Origin: a virus
Virus record (IMG/VR): IMGVR_UViG_3300034198_008629
Location: 1-28,796 of that record
Direction: 5' to 3' (one strand)
Length of the DNA stretch: 28,796 nt
Shown here: one piece after another, positions 21,794 to 28,796 of the stretch
How the letters are laid out: each line of letters starts with the position of its first letter
How positions within the stretch are numbered: position 1 is the stretch's first letter
The notes under the pieces: generated by a model
Database searches by the model: none
Seen by the model: only the letters and a program-made list of their open reading frames with translations
Told to the model about the DNA's origin: nothing
Program-made: the position numbers and the translations under genes

Positions 21794-23197
21794 TTAGTAT
21801 TTCATACAACTTGTTAAGTAAGCATTACTGCTTCCAGAACCTACAGGGAAAGGTCTAGAATCAAACTCTAAATAATCTGTTTGAGAAGAATCAATAGTTA
21901 TTGGACTAGAAGGTGACCCAGCAAAAAAACTTATATTACCACCAGTAGCAATATTTAAAGTATTAGTAGAACTTCTAGTAATTCTATATTTATGACTATC
22001 TGGATATCCAACTATAGTGCTAATTGTATGTGAGGATGAATTCTGACTAGCTATAAATATACCCATAATATATTGATGCTGAGGTTGTATATACAAAACA
22101 CCAGAACTAAAATAAGCAGTATTAGTAAAATTATAATATACCCAAAAAGTACTATACTCATTTACTTTATAAACACAATTTATATAATTATCTCCACTAT
22201 CTAATGAAGCTCCAGTTCCAGCTTTAACTCCATTTATTTCACAGCCTGTAATAGTACTACTATTATCAATACTAAATTCACTATTAATAATAGTATTATA
22301 ACTATAATCTCCCCCTCCAGTTGTAATAGTTATTGTAGAGTCTTTAATTATATTATGACTTAAAGCATCAAAAATACAATTTGATATATTTATAACACTG
22401 TTTTCTATATCATTATAACTAATGTCATAAGTTACAGTTACTGCATTTCCTGTTGTAGCAAGTATTCCAGCACCTTTACTGAATTTATTAAATTCCATAT
22501 TAGGAATAGTGCCTTCTAGCCACATGCTAGAAACTAAATCTATAAACTCATTGTTTCCAATAATTCCAGAGCCGCCATTATTAATAACAAAAGTTACATC
22601 CCCCTTAATAGTATTATCTTGAAAATCATGAAAATAACAACCTGCTAAATAAGTATATCCTCCAATTATTTTATTATTAATAATTGCAGCAATATTAGTA
22701 GCAGAATCTATATTAAAAGTAGACCCGTTAGTAACTAAGTTTTTAGAAAATTGTGTGAAAGAAGTAGTTCCTAAAATTAAAGTAGAAAATTGATCTACTT
22801 TGTTATAATTAAATGCAGAATTTCCCCAAGGAAATTGAGAAATGTTAGTAGTACCTTCTACCCAGTTATAATAAGTAAGATCATATACTCTTATAAGAAA
22901 ATTTGTAGAAAGGTTATATTCTACTTCAGCTGGAGTAAATGTAGATTGATGTACTGCATAACCTATTTTAGCAAGTTTAGTGTTTGTAAAAGCCAACAAA
23001 TAAACATCCCAACCTGTAACATCAATTACTTTATAATAAATTCCAGGACTTAAAGAAGATGAACTTACTAAAGTTTGTAAATCTCCAGAATTTAAAGCAG
23101 CTACATTATTTTTAGAAATTGTAACTCCATAGTTAGGAGTTGTAATTTCTATAGTTTGTAATAAAGTTCCGCTATCATTATATATTTCTTGTATCAT
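21794..23197 (-). CDS. Beta-helix fiber / receptor-binding protein candidate
   Basis: The 467-residue protein has an N-terminal region of about 150 residues including 'PGIYYKVIDVTGWDVYLLAF', likely for virion attachment or a shaft. It then has a long tract with repeated short strands such as 'AGCYFHDFQDNTIKGDVTFV', 'NNEFIDLV', 'YDISYNDIENSVINISNCIF' and 'YNTIINSEFSIDNSSTITGC'. The alternation of N, T, I and F with turns every 15-20 residues indicates a right-handed parallel beta-helix, as in tailspikes. The end, with 'YPDSHKYRITRSSTNTLNIA', looks like a separate beta-sandwich. No catalytic residues for polysaccharide cleavage can be picked out. It starts one base after the stop of the large fiber gene, so the two are made together. 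Confidence 0.66.
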   Translation of the reverse strand: MIQEIYNDSGTLLQTIEITTPNYGVTISKNNVAALNSGDLQTLVSSSSLSPGIYYKVIDVTGWDVYLLAFTNTKLAKIGYAVHQSTFTPAEVEYNLSTNFLIRVYDLTYYNWVEGTTNISQFPWGNSAFNYNKVDQFSTLILGTTSFTQFSKNLVTNGSTFNIDSATNIAAIINNKIIGGYTYLAGCYFHDFQDNTIKGDVTFVINNGGSGIIGNNEFIDLVSSMWLEGTIPNMEFNKFSKGAGILATTGNAVTVTYDISYNDIENSVINISNCIFDALSHNIIKDSTITITTGGGDYSYNTIINSEFSIDNSSTITGCEINGVKAGTGASLDSGDNYINCVYKVNEYSTFWVYYNFTNTAYFSSGVLYIQPQHQYIMGIFIASQNSSSHTISTIVGYPDSHKYRITRSSTNTLNIATGGNISFFAGSPSSPITIDSSQTDYLEFDSRPFPVGSGSSNAYLTSCMKY

Positions 23198-23198
23198 C

Positions 23199-26100
23199 TT
23201 ATAAAGTTTTTAAATATATTATAGGATTACCAGGAAAACTATTAGCAGTTAAAGTTGAAATATAAGCATCTAAGTTACTAGGCAGGGTAGTGAGCGCTGG
23301 AATAACTGATGGAGCTCCTTGTTCAAAAAAACTATTTCCAAAATTAGCTGCAAATAAATTTACTCCAGTAGCAGCAGAACTTCCAGTCAATGGAGCAGTA
23401 AATCCTGCCCAAGATTCATTGGTATCTAACCCTCCAAAAGCTAAAGCTGAAGTAGAAACGACATTTGAAGCAATAAAAAATCCATAAAGGTCTCCTGCAC
23501 TAAGAGCTATAGGAGTTGTAAGAGCTACGGATTTAATTAGTGTGGCAGTTCCTAAAACTGGTACTCCAGTATCTGCAGCCATAATAGCAGAATTAGGACT
23601 TATTAAATACCCAGTAACATATTCTGGGCCTACCATTTTATAGATTCCTATTATTATTTTAGAACCAGCACTTCCTGCAGCACTAAGTGACACAGCCATT
23701 GTAGTTATTTCAACATCATAAGGAACAGTAAATAAAGTAAGCCATCTAAAATTATTACCACCCGTAAGAGTTAAAGAAGCTGATGCATTATAAGCATATC
23801 CTCCAGCATTTATAGTACTAGGGTCAGTAACATTTATACTTCCTGGAGTAATCCAAGCTCCTGATTTAGGTTTAAAACTTCTTAAAGTTTTTCTTCCTTG
23901 TAAATCATACAAATTATTGCCAGGTATAGTTCCTGTACTATAACCTTGTCTTAATACAGTTCCTCCACTTGTAAAACTTCCAATAGTAGGATTATTTAAT
24001 ACAAATTGAGTAGTACTTGGAACAGAAGTAATAATTCCAGCTCCATTATAACCTAAGGGAGTTACTCCTGTAATAATCACGCTATCTCCAACAGAATATC
24101 CATGAGGAGTAGTTCCTGTAGTATATGTAACATATAAACCTGTACCAGAAGCTGCTGTAATATTATATTTAGTACCTACGTATGCAGAAGCATTTGTAAG
24201 AGTTGCTGTACCAGTAGTAGTTCCATTTATATTAAATGTGTAACTAGAGGCTAACGAATAAACAGCAGTTCCTTGAGTACCATAAACAGCATCTACTTCA
24301 GTTATTGTTACCCCAGTTCTAGCTGTAAGTCCAGTTGTTTGACTTACTGTAAAAATTTTATTAGTGGTAATACTTGTAACAGTTACTGTTGAAGCAGAAG
24401 TACTAGGTAATCCTGTCGCGGTACCTGCAGATTGATATATTTTTTGTCCTATATAAAGGCAAGCCGTTGTTTCGTTAGCTGTTGTTCCTGTTATAGTAAC
24501 TACACCAGTAATAGCTACACTACAAGTTAGTGGTACAATAACTGTATTGGCACTTAAAGCTGATGGGCTAAATCTTGTTGCTCCAGTTCCTCCAGATACT
24601 GCTACATGGTTAGCACTCATTGTAAATGTAGTGAGTCCCGTAATAGTAGCTATTGTAGCCGCAGTTGCAAAAGTAGCAGCTCCATTAGAAACTACTATTA
24701 AAGTTTGACCTACAAATAAACCTCTAGTATTTCCCGTAGTAAGAGTTACAGTAGCTACTCCTGCAGTTAAAGTAGCTACTAAATTTCCTGGGTTTGCATA
24801 TGTTATACTATTAATAGTAGAACTTACATATTGTCCTGTAAGATTAAAAGCGCTATTTACTAATCCAGAAATAGCAATATTATCTGTAGAAAGGAAAGGT
24901 GGATTACTTGCTAAAGTATAAGTAATTGTAGTAGAAGTTGCAGATACTGCAGTAATATTAGAATTTCTAGAAATAGCTTGTGTATAATTAATAGCTGTAA
25001 CCGCGCCTGTAAGACTATATCCAGATGGGGTAATTCCTGTAGTAGTTACTGTATCTCCTAATTTAAATTTTGGGTAATTACTAATTCCATAAGTCTGACT
25101 AGTACCATTTCCAGAAGCACTTCTTACTGGAATTTCATTACCAGAATCAAATTTAGCAGGTGACCCAGAACCTCCAGAAACCCACTCAGGAGTATTTGAG
25201 GTAGTATTATATGCAAGTACATAACCATTTGTAATTGGAGCTACTAATTGTTGAGGAGTTCCTCCTGACCCACCATAAATAATAGATCCTTGGGCATTCA
25301 TTGGGTTTGTCAACCCAGAAACCCAATAAGTTGTATCATTACTAGTATTATAAGCTAATAATTGTCCATTAATAGCTGCTCTATCTTCAGGAAATACAAA
25401 ATTCCAATTATTAGTTGTAGTTTCAGAAGGTTTAAGAACTACATGATTTGCACTTCCGTTAGGTTGTAAAGTTAGAGATCCAGCACCATTTCCTTGCAAT
25501 CCTAAAACAGGGTTAGCGGAGTAATCTGGTTTATGTGATAATCCCTGTGATATAAGAACTTGTCCAAGATCTACAGCATTTATAAAACTAGTAGTACTTG
25601 TATTACTTTGATATAAAAGATCCCCTGGACTTCCTGAAGATATATTTGTAGCATTGCTAACTGAAAGGGGAGACCAACTAGTTACTCCATTACCATCAGT
25701 TTTCAAATACTCTCCATTGTTTCCAGCACTAGTAGGCAATGTTAAACTCCAACTACCAGCATTAAGCGCTGTTTGAAGAGTAACTGTTCCAGAAGTAGCT
25801 CCTGATAAAATTAATTTACCAGCACTAGCACCTGCTAATCCAAAAGTAGCAACACCGTCTTTTCTAAATGAAAACCTATCAGATCCTCCTATTTGATATT
25901 TAGCAAATGTAGAAGCTGTATTAGAGCCAGTATCTGTGATATTTAATAGTAAACTATTAAAAGTTGTTGCCCCACTATTCCAAGTTTGAGTTAAACTATG
26001 TATAGGATTAGAAGCAGAAACTGTACCTGCAGCAAATAAAGATCCACCATTAACTCTTAAAGCATAGTTAGATATTCCTGTAAAAGCACCATTTGTAAAA

Positions 26101-28121
26101 GAAGGTGTAACATCAAGTCCTACAAGAACATCGTTATTTGCTGACGCTATTAAAGTAGGAGTAAAATTTATTCCTCTTGCAATTAAACTAGCAGCTGTTA
26201 CACTGTTATTTACAAGTAATGCAGCAGTAGGACTAAACGTAAATGTAGCACTTCCTGTTACAGCACTTCCACTACTCCAATATGTAATTTGACCAGCTGT
26301 TCCTGAACCACTTATTCCAGGGTTAATAGCTGCTATATTACCATTTAATTTTTGAATAGCTTGTAATATAGTATCTGAAGCTGATATTGTTCCAGAACCA
26401 CTTACATAATTAGTAAGTGTTGATGCTATAGTCCTAGCATTTGTATAATATTTATTTGAAGGAGTAGCAGTCTCAGGAACAGTATCCGTATTTAAAGTCT
26501 GCCAAGTTTTATCTCCCCTCCAATATTGAGCAGTAGTTCCAGTAACTATTGCAGGCTCTTTGCTATTAAATGTTCCCCAATCACCGTTGCTTAAATAACC
26601 AGATTGACTATTAGTAGCTGCTGGAATGCTAAATACTCCAGTAGTATTATTATAACTTAAAGGAGCTGTAGCACTTAATGCTGAAAGACTTACATAAGCT
26701 GGAGTAAAATATTCAAGAGCTGATGCTCCAGTATTTACTCTAAGTAATTGTCCAGCTGTACCTAATGTGTTAAGCCCTGTACCTCCATAAGATGGAGAGA
26801 TGAGAGTACCATTCCAAGTACCTGTTGTAACAGTTCCTAAAGTATTTAAACTAGTGCTTCCTGCTAATGGACTTGCTCCTATTGTATTATAAGAAACAGT
26901 TCTAGCAGTACTACCATTATAAGTAGTTCCACTAGCATCTCCAGTACCTGAGTTATTAAAAGTAACTGTATTTGTTACAGATCCAGCAGTTCCATCAATA
27001 CTTACACCTGTAAGAGATAAAGATCCACTAGCTCTGTTAATAGCTACTTGAGTAGTACCAATATAAAACTGTTGGGTTGGAAGAGCATAATCAGTTCCTG
27101 CAGTTGCAGTTGCTATAACTCCACTAGAAGCTTTTAGCATTCCAGTATTAGTAGCTCTTTTAATTTGTTTTCCAGTAGTACCGCTAAATAGAACAATCTC
27201 ACTATCAACAGATAAGCTAGGACCAGTTACATCCCCTGCACCAGTAGGAGTAGTCCAAGCAAATCCAGCTCCGTTCCAACTTAAGTAAGTACTTGATGTT
27301 GTGGGCGCTGTTACAAAGTTAGTTGTGTTAGCTCCAGTTTGATATAAAAGTTGGTTGGCTGCCCCACCTGTAATGCCAGCAGCTGTACCTGTAGTATTTT
27401 GATTTAGTGTGGGAAAATCAGTAGAAATTGCTGTAGATAAAACACCTGTAGTAGTAGTAACTTTAAGAATTCCTGTACTTAAAGCTCCTAAAAATTGAGC
27501 TCCTGAAAGACCAGAATCAGCTGTTCCTTGTACAATAAACTTATTTGTAAAAGCCACATCTGAACTACCATCTACACTATTACCAGCTAATAATCTTGCT
27601 GTAGTCCATTTAGCAGCAGAACCAGTTGTATTAGCAGCATTATTTGGAATATCTGCAGATACAAGACCTCTAAAAGTTGGAGTAGCGTTAGCTCCGCTAG
27701 TAGGTCCTGCTAAAACTGTATTAGCAGCCTGGGTTCCAAAATCAGAAGCTGACACTGTAAGAGTACCAGCTAATGAGATTGTGCCTGTGGTAGTAATAGC
27801 ACTACCTCCAGTACTTAATGATAGTCCACTAATAGTATTACTACCTACTGAAATACTTGTTACAGTACCTGTACCTACAGTTTCTTGAGTCCATCCATTA
27901 GTATTACCTACGTTAGTTATATCAGTAAGTATATAATATTTACCTAATGAAGTAACCCATACTCTAGTTATTTTTTCTTTTAGCTGGTCTACGTTAGCTG
28001 AAAGAGCATATAAAGCTGTAGGGTCTGCTACAACTCTTCCACCGCCCCTGACAAAATTAGAGTCAGCAATAGCAAGAACAGGATTATTATGTTCATATAT
28101 GTCAGGTCTCTTAATAGCCAT
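23199..28121 (-). CDS. Large tail fiber protein
   Basis: The 1640-residue protein opens with 'MAIKRPDIYEHNNPVLAIAD', 'DSNFVRGGGRVVADPTALYA' and 'LSANVDQLKEKITRVWV', a recurrent attachment module in fiber proteins of Bacteroidota phages. A very long repetitive shaft follows, rich in Thr, Ser, Gly and Ala, with elements such as 'SYGGTGLNTLGTAGQLLRVN', 'YWRGDKTWQTLN' and 'DGVATFGLAGASAGKLILSG' that recur in phage fibers. At about residues 1010-1400 lie several beta domains of the 'G.SVGD.V.ITG..P.GYN' type. The C-terminal ~190 residues, starting near 'LTGGNNFRWLTLFTVPYDVE', form a compact beta domain likely to bind the receptor. No cleavage or chaperone motif is visible. It starts 2 bases after the stop of the upstream fiber gene. 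Confidence 0.78.
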   Translation of the reverse strand: MAIKRPDIYEHNNPVLAIADSNFVRGGGRVVADPTALYALSANVDQLKEKITRVWVTSLGKYYILTDITNVGNTNGWTQETVGTGTVTSISVGSNTISGLSLSTGGSAITTTGTISLAGTLTVSASDFGTQAANTVLAGPTSGANATPTFRGLVSADIPNNAANTTGSAAKWTTARLLAGNSVDGSSDVAFTNKFIVQGTADSGLSGAQFLGALSTGILKVTTTTGVLSTAISTDFPTLNQNTTGTAAGITGGAANQLLYQTGANTTNFVTAPTTSSTYLSWNGAGFAWTTPTGAGDVTGPSLSVDSEIVLFSGTTGKQIKRATNTGMLKASSGVIATATAGTDYALPTQQFYIGTTQVAINRASGSLSLTGVSIDGTAGSVTNTVTFNNSGTGDASGTTYNGSTARTVSYNTIGASPLAGSTSLNTLGTVTTGTWNGTLISPSYGGTGLNTLGTAGQLLRVNTGASALEYFTPAYVSLSALSATAPLSYNNTTGVFSIPAATNSQSGYLSNGDWGTFNSKEPAIVTGTTAQYWRGDKTWQTLNTDTVPETATPSNKYYTNARTIASTLTNYVSGSGTISASDTILQAIQKLNGNIAAINPGISGSGTAGQITYWSSGSAVTGSATFTFSPTAALLVNNSVTAASLIARGINFTPTLIASANNDVLVGLDVTPSFTNGAFTGISNYALRVNGGSLFAAGTVSASNPIHSLTQTWNSGATTFNSLLLNITDTGSNTASTFAKYQIGGSDRFSFRKDGVATFGLAGASAGKLILSGATSGTVTLQTALNAGSWSLTLPTSAGNNGEYLKTDGNGVTSWSPLSVSNATNISSGSPGDLLYQSNTSTTSFINAVDLGQVLISQGLSHKPDYSANPVLGLQGNGAGSLTLQPNGSANHVVLKPSETTTNNWNFVFPEDRAAINGQLLAYNTSNDTTYWVSGLTNPMNAQGSIIYGGSGGTPQQLVAPITNGYVLAYNTTSNTPEWVSGGSGSPAKFDSGNEIPVRSASGNGTSQTYGISNYPKFKLGDTVTTTGITPSGYSLTGAVTAINYTQAISRNSNITAVSATSTTITYTLASNPPFLSTDNIAISGLVNSAFNLTGQYVSSTINSITYANPGNLVATLTAGVATVTLTTGNTRGLFVGQTLIVVSNGAATFATAATIATITGLTTFTMSANHVAVSGGTGATRFSPSALSANTVIVPLTCSVAITGVVTITGTTANETTACLYIGQKIYQSAGTATGLPSTSASTVTVTSITTNKIFTVSQTTGLTARTGVTITEVDAVYGTQGTAVYSLASSYTFNINGTTTGTATLTNASAYVGTKYNITAASGTGLYVTYTTGTTPHGYSVGDSVIITGVTPLGYNGAGIITSVPSTTQFVLNNPTIGSFTSGGTVLRQGYSTGTIPGNNLYDLQGRKTLRSFKPKSGAWITPGSINVTDPSTINAGGYAYNASASLTLTGGNNFRWLTLFTVPYDVEITTMAVSLSAAGSAGSKIIIGIYKMVGPEYVTGYLISPNSAIMAADTGVPVLGTATLIKSVALTTPIALSAGDLYGFFIASNVVSTSALAFGGLDTNESWAGFTAPLTGSSAATGVNLFAANFGNSFFEQGAPSVIPALTTLPSNLDAYISTLTANSFPGNPIIYLKTL

Positions 28122-28123
28122 AA

Positions 28124-28796
28124 TTAACTAAATGCTAAAGTATTATTTGTAAAGGCGTTAGTAGCATTAGATCTATACACTCTATAAGTTACAGTAGCTC
28201 CATAACTATTGGTACCTGATACATCAACAGACTGTTTTGTAAAAGCTCCTAAAACTGGAGCAGCTCCATCCAATATTATACTTGTTAAATTTCCAGCTGC
28301 AGCTGCATATACATAATAAGTATATTCAGTAGTAGCAGCGGTAACTCCAGTAAATGTTCTTGCGCTAGCATTGGTATAAGTTACTGTAGTTGCAGCAGCA
28401 TTTATTTCTGTCATACCTATAGTAGCAGAAGTACTGTACAATATAAAATTTTTATGATAGAAATTTATAGTACTGCTAGCAGAATAAGTTCCTTGACTAT
28501 CTGTGGCAACTGTTCTCCAAGATGTAGCTGCAACGTTAACACCCAATGATGTCAATGCTACAGATGAAATAGTTTGAGGATATGTAGTAATAGTACCGCT
28601 TTGAGCATTACTCCAAGTAGAACCTCCGTTAATACTATAATCTATAGTATAACTAGTAGGACTTATATTAGGGTTATTTCTAGTAATTGTTGTATTAACA
28701 TAAGTAACTACATTACCAAGTTCTCTAGTTAATACATTTGTAGTAGTTTGAGTACTAGTACCTAAATAGTTTATAGTTACTCCAGGAATTGAGTGA
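28124..28796 (-). CDS. C-terminal part of a fiber protein (partial, cut by right edge)
   Basis: The frame is open from the right edge to TAA at 28124, giving at least 223 residues. An internal TTG at 28555 should not be taken as the start, because the frame continues upstream with the same beta-rich composition ('TINYLGTSTQTTTNVLTREL', 'YTIDYSINGGSTWSNAQSGT'). The end has 'TEYTYYVYAAAAGNLTSIIL', 'APVLGAFTKQSVDV' and 'YRVYRSNATNAFTNNTLAFS'. The sequence '.YY.Y....G.LTSI..DG..PVLGAFT' with 'Y.VYRSN....F' is a widespread C-terminal domain of phage tail fibers. It is followed after 2 bases by the large fiber gene. What lies upstream, and total length, are unknown. Confidence 0.7.
   Translation of the reverse strand, partial: HSIPGVTINYLGTSTQTTTNVLTRELGNVVTYVNTTITRNNPNISPTSYTIDYSINGGSTWSNAQSGTITTYPQTISSVALTSLGVNVAATSWRTVATDSQGTYSASSTINFYHKNFILYSTSATIGMTEINAAATTVTYTNASARTFTGVTAATTEYTYYVYAAAAGNLTSIILDGAAPVLGAFTKQSVDVSGTNSYGATVTYRVYRSNATNAFTNNTLAFS

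Noticed and set aside
28124-28555. Complete 143-residue gene starting at 28555
   Set aside because: The proposed start is a TTG, and the frame continues open with similar beta-rich sequence to the right edge, so it is the end of a larger fiber gene.
1-28796. Search for tRNA genes, CRISPR arrays, integrase, insertion sequences, toxin-antitoxin or anti-defence genes
   Set aside because: None could be seen; gaps are all under about 115 bases and hold only short regulatory-type sequence.

Overview
The window looks like part of the late (virion and lysis) region of a tailed phage of the crAss-like type (order Crassvirales or a close relative), infecting a member of the Bacteroidota. The base composition is AT-rich, no Shine-Dalgarno pattern is evident, and every real gene lies on the minus strand, so transcription runs from high to low coordinates. 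The diagnosis rests on an ordered block of proteins: a large muzzle/tail stabilization protein, a tail tubular (ring) protein, an IHF-like ring protein with the 'YHLNEH...YRF.W' signature, and a second ring protein, downstream of a crAss-type major capsid protein. Stops are TAA, TGA and a few TAG, so the standard code fits. All identifications are by eye from sequence patterns; no database search was run.

Layout in order of transcription: (1) 28796-21794, host-contact proteins: the C-terminal part of a large fiber (cut by the right edge), a 1640-residue fiber and a beta-helix protein. (2) 21766-15362, head module: a promoter-like region with four evenly placed TTTAAA palindromes, an acidic scaffold candidate, the major capsid protein, a hairpin, a conserved virion protein, a head-tail connector-like protein, a small beta-rich decoration/head-fiber candidate, and a 468-residue abundant-looking structural protein followed by a clear intrinsic terminator. 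(3) 15344-10212, fiber and decoration genes: two Cys-rich proteins sharing a beta domain, a collagen-like/C1q-like fiber, two paralogous 129-residue proteins interleaved with unique beta-rich proteins, and a short fiber. (4) 10169-8589, lysis cassette: a small coiled-coil protein, a holin candidate, an M15 endopeptidase with an EF-hand-like loop, a second holin candidate and a one-protein spanin candidate. (5) 8487-1, an RNase H-fold exonuclease with a zinc ribbon, a small coiled-coil ORF with an apparent frameshift, the ring/tail block, and the start of a virion protein with a lytic-transglycosylase-like N-terminus (cut by the left edge).

The genes are tightly packed, often with ATGA or TAATG start/stop overlaps, and no gap exceeds about 110 bases. 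No tRNA, CRISPR, insertion sequence, integrase or defence gene was seen. The window holds the parts needed to assemble a capsid, attach fibers and tail, and lyse a Gram-negative host. The portal and terminase are not here and probably lie beyond the right edge. The most notable points are the paralogous decoration proteins, a beta domain reused in at least three virion proteins, the lysis cassette architecture, the frameshifted small ORF, and the operator-like repeats in front of the head genes.
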